Shown here in pieces: positions 38,210-46,779 of a stretch of 64,000 bases of DNA. How positions within the stretch are numbered: the first letter of the stretch is position 1; the number at the start of each line of letters is the position of its first letter. Origin of the DNA: Alphaproteobacteria bacterium (GTDB lineage: Bacteria; Pseudomonadota; Alphaproteobacteria; JAAEOK01); the NCBI GenBank assembly GCA_024244705.1, contig JAAEOK010000080.1, positions 27,306 to 91,305 of the forward strand, written 5' to 3'. The notes beneath the pieces were generated by a model. It made no database searches. It had not been told where the DNA came from and saw only the letters and a list, made by a program, of their open reading frames with translations. Position numbers and translations under genes: made by a program.

Positions 38210-40935
38210 CGCCGTGTTCCCAATGGTTCGACCGCCACCCGGACCAGATCGGCACCGGATCCGGTTGCATCGGTCAGCCCCATCGACATCGGGGCGACGG
38301 TATTCAGGCTCGGTGTGGCAAGGTCCTTGGCGAAGGGCGTTTTCCAGTGGTCGAACTGACCGATCATGAGCAGCGTATCGGGACGGATGCCCTGGCGCAG
38401 GATCGCCCGGCCCCGCGTCGCCCGTAGCGCCGAACGGACCTCGACCATGTCGTCGTCGGCGATGCCGAGTTCGGCCGCCCGTCCGGCATTGATCACCACG
38501 CCGCCGTGGCCGGCGACGTTGCCCGCGACCTCGTTCATCAGCTGAATGCCGGCGTTGCCGCCCCACGCGTATTGCATGCTGCGCGCCGTCAGCAGCCAGA
38601 ACGGATAGTCCGCGACATCACCGTCCGCGTCGCCGGCCTCCTTCATCCAGAGCCCGGGGAAATCCTTCCAAGCCGGCAGCGCGCTGTATTCGTCCAACTG
38701 CGCATCCCACCACTCGATGCCGTGATCGTGGAGTCGGTTGGCGAGTTCGCGGCCGATGCGCAGCAAACGTTCCTGGTAGGGCAGTTCGAAGCGCAGCCCT
38801 TTTTCGACCATGGAGGGATAGAGGTACCAATTGAGCTCGGAAAACGGCACCACCCGATAGCCATGTTCGCGGAACCAATCGAGGCCCTCACCGTCACCAC
38901 CGCCGAGTTCCGCGCTGGCCGCAAGGCAAGAGCGGTCCCAGATCGTCTCGGCCGGGTAGGCGGTGTCCGGATCGAGACTGTAATCGTAGCCGTCGCCGGA
39001 CAGCGCGACGCCCGCCGTGCCCTTGTTGATGGCGGCGTTGTAGTCGGCGAGCAGACCGGTGCGCCGGGCGAGCTCGGTCGCGATGTCGGTCATGTCGCGG
39101 GTGTCGCCGCGTCCCGCGACCGCGGCCTGGCGGAGGGCGTAGCCTTGGCAGTCCCAAAACTGTTCGACGTATTTGGTCGCCCCGATGCGGATCAGTTGGT
39201 CGCTTTCGAGGTCGGTCCGCTCGGGCAGCAGGATGTCCGCCATGTGGTTGGTTTCATCGTCGGTATAGGCGAAGGCGACGACGAACGGGAACCGCGCCAT
39301 CTTGTCGACGAGACCCGGTCCGTCCCAGTTCGAGATCGCCGGATTGGTGCGATAGACGAACCACAGTTCGGGATAGGTCGCCGGCGGCAGGTTTTCCGGC
39401 GGGTCGTCGAGGAACATCCACGCCAGATGGGTGGGGCCGAGGGCCTGGCTCCATGGCGAGTTGGCGGCCAGCGGGACCAGCGTGCGATAGGCGTTGCGCA
39501 CGTTGGGCCGCCCCTGCCAGTGATCGCGGTCGGTCGGATTGAACGGAAAGTCCATGAACCCGTCGGCGCCGGAGCGAACGCTCTCGAGACGATCGCTCAT
39601 CGGGCGGTTGAGGCGGATTGTGGTACCGAGGGTGCCACCCGGAACCTCGAGCGCGCCGACCATGCACGCGAGCAGCGTCCGTGCCCAGCAGCATTCGTAG
39701 CCGCCCCAGCCGTTGTTGACCGTCTTGCCGAGGGTGATCGCCACCGGCCGGAAGGGGAGCTCGTGGCCGTCGATTTCGATGGTTTCGCCGACACAGGCAT
39801 TGTCGAGATAGTCGGCGGCGACGCGGCGAACCGATGCCGCCGACACGTCGCAGATCGCGGCTGCCCACTCGGGTGTCCAGGGCGCGGCATGCTCGGCGAG
39901 AATGTCGAAGGCGGGCCGGGCGATCGCCGCGTCGTGTCGCCATATCGCCTCGTCGGGCCCGACCTCGATGGCGTCGACCTGATAGTGCCCGGAGAGCGCG
40001 GGTTGGGCCGCGGTATCGTCGAACGGCCTGGCGCTCTCGGTTTCGGTATCCCAGACCAGCGGCTTCTTGCTGTCGGGGTCCCGGAGGTAATAGCCGTTGG
40101 GCCCGACCAAATAGGGCGCGGCGGTACGCACCGCGAGGAAGTCGAGGTCGAGACGCGTGCGATCGGCTTCGTGCAACAGCACGTGGATCATGGCGAACAT
40201 GAAGGCGGCGTCGGTCTTGGGCCGGATCGGCACCCACTCGGCGGAACAGGCGCCGGTCACCGACAAATGGGGCTCGACCTGAACGCGCTTGAGACCGCGC
40301 TCGCGTGCTTCGGCGTGGCGCCAGACGCCGGCGACCCCGCCCGACGCCTCGATATTGCTGCCGAAAGAGACGAGGTAACGGGTGCGGGGCGTGTCGGGGG
40401 TGACGACAAAGGCGCGGTGCCACAGCTCGCCATAGAGATGCTCCGAATGATAGCACTTCACGCCCTGGCCGCTGCCGATGCCGAAATCGATCGGCCCCCA
40501 GGCGGCCAGGAAGGCCGGTAGCGTGCCCATGTAGGATTGCGGCGTGCCGCCACCGCCGAAGCTTGCCGCCACCCGTGGATAGCCGGACTCGTCGAGCAGT
40601 CCGCGTTGGCGGATGTCGAGAAGCCGCGTGGCGATGTCGTCAAGTGCCTCGTCCCAGCTGATGGGAACGAAGCCGGGATCTTCGTGGCGCCCCTTCTTCG
40701 GATTGGTGCGCCGCATCGGGGTGAGGATCCGGTGCGGGTTGTAGGTCTTCTGAATCAGGCCATAGGCCTTGACGCAGACCTTGCCGCCGCCGGGATGCAT
40801 GTCGGCGGCGCCGAAATTCGGCTCGACCTCGGTGGCGACGCCGTCTTCGACGGTCACGGTCAGCAGGTCAGGACCGGCCACGCATTGGTAGCACCAGGTC
40901 GGAACCTTGGTCACCGATCGGTCGGCGACGGTCAT
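38206..40935 (-). CDS. Molybdopterin oxidoreductase catalytic subunit (PadB candidate)
   Basis: 909 residues of the DMSO reductase superfamily. The N-terminal FeS site is atypical: WCYQCVAGPD gives two Cys and the next is in KVCVKAYG, so one usual ligand is missing. C-terminal guanylate-binding segments are present (PFWLLTARSMQYAWGGN, then INAGRAAELGIADDDMVEV). I see no Tat signal, so the enzyme should face the cytoplasm, as expected for a CoA-thioester substrate. In an aromatic-degrading denitrifier the best guess is phenylacetyl-CoA:acceptor oxidoreductase, which makes phenylglyoxylate. Other membrane-bound Mo enzymes cannot be excluded. ATGA overlap with the thioesterase gene. Confidence 0.7.
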   Translation of the reverse strand: MTVADRSVTKVPTWCYQCVAGPDLLTVTVEDGVATEVEPNFGAADMHPGGGKVCVKAYGLIQKTYNPHRILTPMRRTNPKKGRHEDPGFVPISWDEALDDIATRLLDIRQRGLLDESGYPRVAASFGGGGTPQSYMGTLPAFLAAWGPIDFGIGSGQGVKCYHSEHLYGELWHRAFVVTPDTPRTRYLVSFGSNIEASGGVAGVWRHAEARERGLKRVQVEPHLSVTGACSAEWVPIRPKTDAAFMFAMIHVLLHEADRTRLDLDFLAVRTAAPYLVGPNGYYLRDPDSKKPLVWDTETESARPFDDTAAQPALSGHYQVDAIEVGPDEAIWRHDAAIARPAFDILAEHAAPWTPEWAAAICDVSAASVRRVAADYLDNACVGETIEIDGHELPFRPVAITLGKTVNNGWGGYECCWARTLLACMVGALEVPGGTLGTTIRLNRPMSDRLESVRSGADGFMDFPFNPTDRDHWQGRPNVRNAYRTLVPLAANSPWSQALGPTHLAWMFLDDPPENLPPATYPELWFVYRTNPAISNWDGPGLVDKMARFPFVVAFAYTDDETNHMADILLPERTDLESDQLIRIGATKYVEQFWDCQGYALRQAAVAGRGDTRDMTDIATELARRTGLLADYNAAINKGTAGVALSGDGYDYSLDPDTAYPAETIWDRSCLAASAELGGGDGEGLDWFREHGYRVVPFSELNWYLYPSMVEKGLRFELPYQERLLRIGRELANRLHDHGIEWWDAQLDEYSALPAWKDFPGLWMKEAGDADGDVADYPFWLLTARSMQYAWGGNAGIQLMNEVAGNVAGHGGVVINAGRAAELGIADDDMVEVRSALRATRGRAILRQGIRPDTLLMIGQFDHWKTPFAKDLATPSLNTVAPMSMGLTDATGSGADLVRVAVEPLGTRR

Positions 40936-41339
40936 GCGGCGCGGGCCTTGGCGGCTTTTGCCGCAAGCCGTTGCTTGGTCTTCTCGAGGTCGATGATGAA
41001 GCGATGATGGCGGCAGTTCGCGACCGGCTCGACGGCATCATGGGCCGCGACAACGAGAACGCATCCACGGCCGTCGATTTTCTCCAGGACGGCCGTAATG
41101 TCGACCCACATGCCCTCGGGCGTCGCCGCGATGTGGTCGATCTCGACCCGCGTGCCGACCGAGTCTTCGCCGGAATCGAGGTGGTCGAGCAGCAGGTCGC
41201 GACAAAGCGCTTCGATGTCATTGACGAGCGCGGGAGTGGAATAGACGCGGTCGTCGTCGCCGATGAATCCGACCGTGCGATCGCGGTCCACCGTGATGCG
41301 TTCTGTTTTCGATATGCCCGCTACCAGTGACGCTTTCAT
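40932..41339 (-). CDS. FlK-like hotdog thioesterase
   Basis: 135 residues. The catalytic triad of fluoroacetyl-CoA thioesterase is preserved with exact spacing: T35, E43 (+8) and H69 (+34), in STPALVNDIEAL and TRVEIDHIAATPEG. It probably hydrolyses an acyl-CoA linked to the oxidoreductase that follows, perhaps as a CoA-salvage valve. The start at 41339 has GAGAGG upstream; longer in-frame starts would enter the FNR-site region. It is the first gene of the operon. Confidence 0.75.
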   Translation of the reverse strand: MKASLVAGISKTERITVDRDRTVGFIGDDDRVYSTPALVNDIEALCRDLLLDHLDSGEDSVGTRVEIDHIAATPEGMWVDITAVLEKIDGRGCVLVVAAHDAVEPVANCRHHRFIIDLEKTKQRLAAKAAKARAA

Positions 41340-41488
41340 TTTGTGCCTCTCATTCAAATCGAACGGATTTCCAGTTCCCTGCCGTGTCGCGTCCGCTAAA
41401 CCCATATTTCCGCACTTCAATACCGATTTCGGTGTAGACTCTTCAACGCGACCGTCACCAGTATGTTTCAAACGGAGGAATCGGGTCT

Positions 41489-41537
41489 TTGATCTTGATC
41501 AATCCGCGCCCCAGCAGGACCGGGATTTTGCCCGCGA
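41489..41537 (+). promoter_or_regulatory. Perfect FNR/Dnr site between the thioesterase operon and the GNAT-rrf2 genes
   Basis: TTGATCTTGATCAA at 41489-41502. Its centre is 45.5 bp from the GNAT ATG and 156 bp from the thioesterase ATG. Class II geometry would start the GNAT mRNA near 41537, with a leader of only four bases. It may also act on the divergent operon. Confidence 0.7.
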
Positions 41538-41540
41538 TCA

Positions 41541-42059
41541 ATGACCATGGCGTCTAAACCGCCGCAGCGAACGGCCGCCCATCGCATCCGGGACGGGGTC
41601 GCCGCCGACGTGACCGCCGTCATCCGGCTCGATGCGCAGGTGACCGGCGTCGCGAAAACGGGATATTGGCACAATCTCTTCGAACGCTATCTCGGCACCC
41701 GTCAGCGGGGCCGCTACGTGCTGGTCGCCGAAACCGGGTCCGGTGACGTCGTTGGATTCATTATCGGCGAGGTTCGTGCCTGGGAATTCGGCTCGGCGCC
41801 GTGCGGGTGGGTGTTCGCGGTTTCGGTGGCGCCGGGCCTTCGCCTCGAGGGCATTGGCAGCGACCTCTTCGATGCCATATCGGAACGTTTTCGCGCCATC
41901 GGCGTCGACAAGATCCGGACCATGCTTTCGCGGGACAATCATCTGCTGATGTCGTTTTTTCGCAGCCACGGGATGATGGCCGGTCCTTATATCCAGCTCG
42001 AGAAACCCCTCGACGAGGAATTCGTTGCCGTATTCCGCACAGGGGAGATCGCGCGATGA
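41541..42059 (+). CDS. GNAT-family N-acetyltransferase
   Basis: 172 residues, third GNAT of the region, with VSVAPGLRLEGIGSDLFDAI as motif A and FFRSHGMMAGPYIQLEKP at the end. It is preceded by a perfect FNR site and followed with ATGA overlap by an Rrf2 regulator. A second ATG lies two codons in. Target unknown. Confidence 0.8.
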   Translation: MTMASKPPQRTAAHRIRDGVAADVTAVIRLDAQVTGVAKTGYWHNLFERYLGTRQRGRYVLVAETGSGDVVGFIIGEVRAWEFGSAPCGWVFAVSVAPGLRLEGIGSDLFDAISERFRAIGVDKIRTMLSRDNHLLMSFFRSHGMMAGPYIQLEKPLDEEFVAVFRTGEIAR

Positions 42060-42493
42060 AGCTGCAGATTTCCAGCCGGCTCGCCGTCTATGCGGTCCTC
42101 GAACTCGCCGCCGAGCCGGGCCGGCAGCTATCGGCGACCGAGATCGGCGAGACTTACGGCATCTCGACCCACCACCTGTCCAAGGTGCTGCATACGCTGG
42201 GCCGTGCCGGTCTGGTCAGGTCGGTGCGCGGCGCCGGCGGCGGCTATCAATTCTGCGGCAACCCGAAGCGGACGACGTTGATCGATATCATCGGCCTGTT
42301 CGAGCCGGTGCGCGGCGACGAGCCGGCGGGACAGGCCGGATATGAGACAGCGGTCGGTGCCGCGCTTGGAATCGTACTCGACGAAATCGATGAGATCGCC
42401 GAAGCCACGCTGCGCTCGATCACCATTTCGACGATGCTGAAGATCGTCGCCCGCCAGCGACGTCCCGAGGCCGACCGGACGGCCGCCCAATAG
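42056..42493 (+). CDS. Rrf2-family regulator lacking the Fe-S cysteines
   Basis: 145 residues with an Rrf2 winged helix (SATEIGETYGISTHHLSKVLHTL, then GAGGGYQF). NsrR, IscR and RirA have three clustered Cys in the second half; here the only Cys is C67 and the loop reads GIVLDEIDEIAEATL. So it resembles NsrR in position (next to nnrS) but cannot hold the same cluster by the usual ligands. It may sense another signal or act constitutively. Confidence 0.82.
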   Translation: MKLQISSRLAVYAVLELAAEPGRQLSATEIGETYGISTHHLSKVLHTLGRAGLVRSVRGAGGGYQFCGNPKRTTLIDIIGLFEPVRGDEPAGQAGYETAVGAALGIVLDEIDEIAEATLRSITISTMLKIVARQRRPEADRTAAQ

Positions 42494-42523
42494 GGCCGGC
42501 CGTCGCATTGTCGGCGGCACCGG

Positions 42524-42571
42524 TTGACGGCAATCAAGGGTGCCAGTCGGAAACCGGACCACATTGTCGTC
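42524..42571 (+). promoter_or_regulatory. FNR/Dnr-type promoter of nnrS
   Basis: TTGACGGCAATCAA at 42524-42537. The -41.5 geometry places +1 at 42572, exactly on the ATG. The -10 (CACATT at 42560-42565) keeps A and T at the two most conserved positions only. Confidence 0.6.
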
Positions 42572-43786
42572 ATGCAATGGTCGTTTCCGGTGCGTTCGCT
42601 CGTGAGCCCCCGTTCCGTGCCCATATTCTTGTCCCACGGCTTTCGCCTCTTCTTTTTGGCGGCGCCGGCCTATGCCGCGCTGGCCGTGGTCTATTGGGTC
42701 CTCGTGCTGGCCGCCGGCCTGTCGGTACCGCCTCTGTTGGCGCCGTCGGTGTGGCACGGACATGAAATGCTCTACGGCTTTGGTGTCGCGGCGATCGGCG
42801 GCTTTTTCCTCACCGCGGCGCCCAATTGGACCGCGGGTACCCCGTTGCGCGGCATGCCGCTGGCGGTCCTGTTCGGCATCTGGATTGCCGGGCGCGCGGC
42901 CGTTTGGGGCACCGCGATCGTGCCCGCCTGGCTGGTCGCCGTCGTCGATCTGGCATTCTTGCCCGGTCTCCTGGTCGCCATCTTTGTCCCCCTGGTCGCC
43001 AAGGGCCTGCGCCGGCAGCTCGTCTTCGCGCCGATCGTCATCGTGCTGTGGTTGGGCGACGTGTTGCTGTGGGCCGGCGTTCTCGGGGTGTCGGCAGTCG
43101 ATCCATCGTGGTGCCTGCGCCTTGGCATCTACGCGGTCGTCGTCCTGATCACCGTCATGGGCGGCCGGGTGATCCCGAGCTTCACGGCGAACTATTTGAA
43201 ACGCCGTGACGAATCCGACCCGATTGTCCCCGCCGCCGCATTGGACAAAGCGGTCATATTGGCCACCGTGGCCGTGCTCGGTCTCGGCCTGGCCGGCGTC
43301 GCCGGCGTTGTTGCCGGCACATTGTTCGCGGCCTTGGCGGTCTTGCACGCTGCCCGGATGTCTCGCTGGCAGGGCATGGCAACGTTAGGCGAGCCGATCC
43401 TGTGGGCCTTGCATGCCGGGTATGCTTGGTTGGTGATCGGATTCGCGCTGATCGCCGCCGTCGCGTTCGGCGCCCCGATCGCGCCCGACGCACCGCTCCA
43501 TGCACTGACCATCGGCGGCATGGGCGGACTGATGCTGGCGGTCATGTCGCGCGCCACCCTCGGCCATACCGGCCGCCCGATCGCCGCCGCCGTGCCGGTC
43601 GTGGCGGCCTATGTCCTGCTTCACGCCGCCGCCGTCGTGCGCGTGTTCGGGCCGATGGTGGTCCCGCACCTGTACCTCGAGGACATCGCCGTGGCCGGCG
43701 CCCTGTGGGCGATTGCGTTCGCTTTGTTTGCGGTTTGGGCGATCCCGATCATGATGCGCCCCCGAATCGATGGGCGGCCCGGATAG
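42572..43786 (+). CDS. nnrS: NnrS-family heme-copper membrane protein
   Basis: 404 residues with about twelve hydrophobic segments and the NnrS hallmarks: HGFRLFFL near the start, WHGHEMLYGFGVAAIGGFFLTAAPNW, GGRVIPSFTANYL and MSRATLGHTGR. NnrS relieves nitrosative stress and is controlled by NO-sensing regulators in denitrifiers. The ATG at 42572 is chosen; in-frame GTG codons at 42602 and 42617 are alternatives, and an upstream TTG coincides with the FNR site and is unlikely. Confidence 0.85.
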   Translation: MQWSFPVRSLVSPRSVPIFLSHGFRLFFLAAPAYAALAVVYWVLVLAAGLSVPPLLAPSVWHGHEMLYGFGVAAIGGFFLTAAPNWTAGTPLRGMPLAVLFGIWIAGRAAVWGTAIVPAWLVAVVDLAFLPGLLVAIFVPLVAKGLRRQLVFAPIVIVLWLGDVLLWAGVLGVSAVDPSWCLRLGIYAVVVLITVMGGRVIPSFTANYLKRRDESDPIVPAAALDKAVILATVAVLGLGLAGVAGVVAGTLFAALAVLHAARMSRWQGMATLGEPILWALHAGYAWLVIGFALIAAVAFGAPIAPDAPLHALTIGGMGGLMLAVMSRATLGHTGRPIAAAVPVVAAYVLLHAAAVVRVFGPMVVPHLYLEDIAVAGALWAIAFALFAVWAIPIMMRPRIDGRPG

Positions 43787-43796
43787 CGCTCTCGCG

Positions 43797-45146
43797 CTAG
43801 ACCGCGCGCGAATGGCGGCCGCGGCCGCTTTCCAGATAACGATCGAAGACCGCGGCGACGTTGCGGACGAATGGACGCCCCGCCTCGGTGAGGGCAATAC
43901 GGCGGCCATCCATGTGCACCAGCCCATCGCGCGCGAACTCTTGCAGGGTTTCGAGTTCGGCATCGAAATACGAACTTTCGACGCTGTGAAGGCGAATCGA
44001 TTCGTCGAGGTCGACGGCCGAATCGCACATCAATCTTTCGATGACCTCGCGGCGCAGACGATCGTCGGCGTCGATGGCAATTCCGCCGGCCACCGGCAGG
44101 CGGCCGTCGGCGACCGCATCGCGATAGGTCTTGATCGGCACCGCGTTCTGTACGTAACCCTGGGCCAGGCTGCCGATCGCCGATGCCCCGAAACCCAGGA
44201 AAACGCTTGCCGGGTCGACGGTATAGCCTTGGAAATTCCGCTTCAGGCGGCCGTCGGCGAGCGCCTCGCTCATGCTGTCGCCGGCGCGCGCGAAATGATC
44301 GAGGCCGACCCGGCGATAGCCGTGCGTGGCGAGGCGTCGCGTCGCCGCGTCGAGCTGCGCCAACCGGCCCGGGCCGTCCGCCAGCGCCGCCGTGTCGATC
44401 AGGCGCTGATGCCGCTTCATCCATGGGACATGGGCATAACCGAAGAGCGCGATGCGGTCGGGCGCCAGTTCTACCGCCCTGTCGACGGTACGGATTACGC
44501 CGTCGACGTCTTGCCGGGGAAGTCCGTACATGAGGTCGAAATTGATCCGCCCGACACCGTTGCGGCGCAGGTTCTCGACCGCTTCGGCGGTCACGGCGAA
44601 GGGTTGAACCCGGTTGATCGCGCGCTGTACCTCGTCGTTGAAATCCTGGACACCGAGACTGGCCCGGGTGACACCTGCCGTGCCGAGCGCACGCGCCATA
44701 TCCACGGTCAAGGTGCGCGGGTCGACCTCGACGGCGATCTCGGTGGTGCTACCAAGCGCGAACCCTTTACCGATGCGCGCGATGAGGGCGGCGAAGTCCC
44801 GTTCCGACAACATGGTCGGAGTGCCGCCGCCCCAATGGACCGATACCACCTCCATCCGAGCCGGCAGCCGGGACGCGACGAGATCGATCTCGTCGCCGAG
44901 CGTCGTCGCATAATCCGCGATCGGGGCATAGCGCCGCGCGATCTTGGTGTGGCAACCGCAATACCAGCACATCTCGGCACAGAACGGCACATGGAGGTAC
45001 AGCGACAGCGATGCCGTGGTCGGCGTTTGGTAAAGCCACGACTCATAGGTGGCGCCGTCCACGCGGTCGTTGAAGTGCGGCGCGGTCGGATAGCTGGTGT
45101 AGCGGGGGACCTGCCGGTCCAGGTATTGGCGCTGACGTTCGAGCAT
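43797..45146 (-). CDS. hemN: Oxygen-independent coproporphyrinogen III oxidase
   Basis: 449 residues. The radical SAM motif is C56-x3-C60-x2-C63 with the extra C65 (CAEMCWYCGC), preceded by the family N-terminus PRYTSYPTAPHF. It decarboxylates coproporphyrinogen III without oxygen to supply heme to the cytochromes encoded here. It converges on nnrS with a 10-bp gap. A perfect FNR site sits 40.5 bp before the ATG. Confidence 0.94.
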   Translation of the reverse strand: MLERQRQYLDRQVPRYTSYPTAPHFNDRVDGATYESWLYQTPTTASLSLYLHVPFCAEMCWYCGCHTKIARRYAPIADYATTLGDEIDLVASRLPARMEVVSVHWGGGTPTMLSERDFAALIARIGKGFALGSTTEIAVEVDPRTLTVDMARALGTAGVTRASLGVQDFNDEVQRAINRVQPFAVTAEAVENLRRNGVGRINFDLMYGLPRQDVDGVIRTVDRAVELAPDRIALFGYAHVPWMKRHQRLIDTAALADGPGRLAQLDAATRRLATHGYRRVGLDHFARAGDSMSEALADGRLKRNFQGYTVDPASVFLGFGASAIGSLAQGYVQNAVPIKTYRDAVADGRLPVAGGIAIDADDRLRREVIERLMCDSAVDLDESIRLHSVESSYFDAELETLQEFARDGLVHMDGRRIALTEAGRPFVRNVAAVFDRYLESGRGRHSRAV

Positions 45147-45193
45147 GGCCCGAGTCTAATCGCCGCGCCACGGCGCGCGTTGATTTCGATCAA
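45147..45193 (-). promoter_or_regulatory. FNR/Dnr-type promoter of hemN
   Basis: TTGATTTCGATCAA (45180-45193) is a perfect site. A -10-like TAGACT at 45153-45158 ends six bases before the ATG, so the mRNA should begin at or within one base of the start codon. Confidence 0.75.
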
Positions 45194-45231
45194 ATCCGAT
45201 ATCTCATCGGGCGGTGCGCCGGATTGCGAAA

Positions 45232-45786
45232 TTATCCCTCCGGCGGCGGCGCCGGCTCGATGATTATGGTTACGCTCTCTTCCGGTTCGTCCAGGTCGAG
45301 TGTATCGCCGCCCGTCTTGTAGCCGGTCTTGTGGGCGCGAATGACGACGGTGCCGTATTCGACGTCCTTGAAAACCGCTTCGCCGTTGCCGCGCGTAATC
45401 TCGCTGAGTTTTCGATCATCGGTCCCGGCGCGGCGGGTCAGCGTCACAGCGACTCCCTCGACCGGGGCGGCGTCCGATCCATCACCGCCATCGCCGATGA
45501 CGAGGATGGTGATTCTTTCCGTGGTGGCTGTCTCGACGTGCTCCGGGTCGGGCTCGACATTCTCCTCCGGATTAGGCTCGTCATTGTCCTCGGTTGCCGT
45601 GTCCTCGCTCTCGGAATCCGCTGGACTAGTCTCCTCAGTGGCGGGCGTATCGCCGTTCTCGTCTTGCGATTCGTCGTCGGCCCATGCGGTGTTGGGCCCA
45701 CCGATGAGAAGTGGCAGCGTCACTGCCAGGCTCCACATCAATCGGCGCAATCCGAAGGCCGGGGCGGGTTTGCTTGCGGTTCGCAC
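45232..45786 (-). CDS. Secreted acidic protein with a carboxypeptidase-regulatory-like domain
   Basis: 184 residues. A signal peptide (to about NTAWA, residues 32-36) is followed by a very acidic, low-complexity stretch (about 37-85, mostly D, E, T, S, P) and a C-terminal beta-sandwich (ITILVIGDGGDGSDAAP to SVTIIIEP) of the PEGA or carboxypeptidase-D regulatory type. I do not know its function. It lies downstream of the coiled-coil gene, 10 bp away, so the two are probably one operon. Confidence 0.6.
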   Translation of the reverse strand: MRTASKPAPAFGLRRLMWSLAVTLPLLIGGPNTAWADDESQDENGDTPATEETSPADSESEDTATEDNDEPNPEENVEPDPEHVETATTERITILVIGDGGDGSDAAPVEGVAVTLTRRAGTDDRKLSEITRGNGEAVFKDVEYGTVVIRAHKTGYKTGGDTLDLDEPEESVTIIIEPAPPPEG

Positions 45787-45796
45787 GATTACCGCC

Positions 45797-46774
45797 TCAC
45801 TCTTCGTCCACCGCCGTCACGCCAATTCGGCTGGTATCGAGCAGATTCTTGATGACCTCTTCGTAATAAGGCTTCTCCTTGAGGCTAGCGCGGGATTCAT
45901 GAAAATAGATCAGCGCAAGCTCAGCGCTACCTTGTTCTTCCTTGAACTTGGTCAGAACCACCGCACATCGCATGCCTCCGGAGAGGCGCGTATTGTCGAT
46001 CATCGGAAAGTCGAAGAAGCCGACCCGGAATATGCCGTAGCTTGCAATCCAGCTATCGTCGTCGGTGGGCGACCAGATACTGAGTTTTACGTCGAGTTCC
46101 TTTCGCTCCTCGTAGACGTCGAGGACTTCGAGCTGGAAACCACGACCCGCCAGGATCCGCTGCTCGATCACCACTTTGCTTCCTTTAGGAGACGCGGCGA
46201 CCTCTTCGAAGCGCACGATTCCCGTGGCCAAGTTATCGTCGCGCTCGAGAGCGGTCGTCTGCTTCCGAATGACTTCGCCCGCGACCTGTTCGAGACGCTT
46301 GAGGTAGGTTCGGTACTCCTCCCACCTCTCACTGCCGACATCAGCCTTCGCCTGCTTCTTCCGTATGTTGCTGTACACCGCCTTGAACAGCGGACCGAGA
46401 TCGAGCACCTCATGAAAATTGTAGGCAAGGATCTCGATGTTGAGTACATCGCGGCTCTCGTCCGATGCCGGGGTCAGAAAGGTCTTGATGATCTCGGCGA
46501 ACATGTCCTTGCGCAGTGCGCTTTCGGATTTCTCCCGGTTGCTGATCAGATCGGCGAGAAGCCGCTGGTTGGCCTCGACGCGCTGCCGCTCTTCGAGCTG
46601 CTTTGCCTCAATCCGCTGTCGATCTTCGAGCTGCTTGGCCTCGATCCGCTGCCGGTCCTCGAGATAATCGCGGCTGATAAACCCAAGCCATACGATAACC
46701 GCGCCGGCGAGAACGGCACCCAAGGGTCGCAGCAAAATGTCGAGCTTGTCCCAGAAATCCTTTGGTTCCGCCAT
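45797..46774 (-). CDS. Membrane-anchored protein with hendecad coiled-coil repeats
   Basis: 325 residues that I do not recognise as a family. One membrane helix (about 17-34) is followed by three 11-residue repeats (LEDRQRIEAKQ twice, LEERQRVEANQ) at residues 38-70, a hendecad coiled coil. A mixed alpha/beta domain follows; its second half (EQRILAGRGFQLEVLDV to AELALIYFHESRA) looks like a single beta-rich fold. It sits between two secreted-protein genes with gaps of only 10 and 5 bp. Confidence 0.6.
   Translation of the reverse strand: MAEPKDFWDKLDILLRPLGAVLAGAVIVWLGFISRDYLEDRQRIEAKQLEDRQRIEAKQLEERQRVEANQRLLADLISNREKSESALRKDMFAEIIKTFLTPASDESRDVLNIEILAYNFHEVLDLGPLFKAVYSNIRKKQAKADVGSERWEEYRTYLKRLEQVAGEVIRKQTTALERDDNLATGIVRFEEVAASPKGSKVVIEQRILAGRGFQLEVLDVYEERKELDVKLSIWSPTDDDSWIASYGIFRVGFFDFPMIDNTRLSGGMRCAVVLTKFKEEQGSAELALIYFHESRASLKEKPYYEEVIKNLLDTSRIGVTAVDEE
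46565..46663 (-). repeat. Three tandem 33-base repeats inside the coiled-coil gene
   Basis: Three in-frame copies of a 33-base unit encode the hendecad repeats. The first two copies encode identical peptides, while the third has three substitutions. Copy number may vary between strains. Confidence 0.75.
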
Positions 46775-46779
46775 CGGAT

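Noticed and set aside
42524..42571. TTG start giving NnrS 16 extra residues
   Set aside because: The codon lies inside the FNR-type site and the extra residues do not resemble NnrS N-termini.
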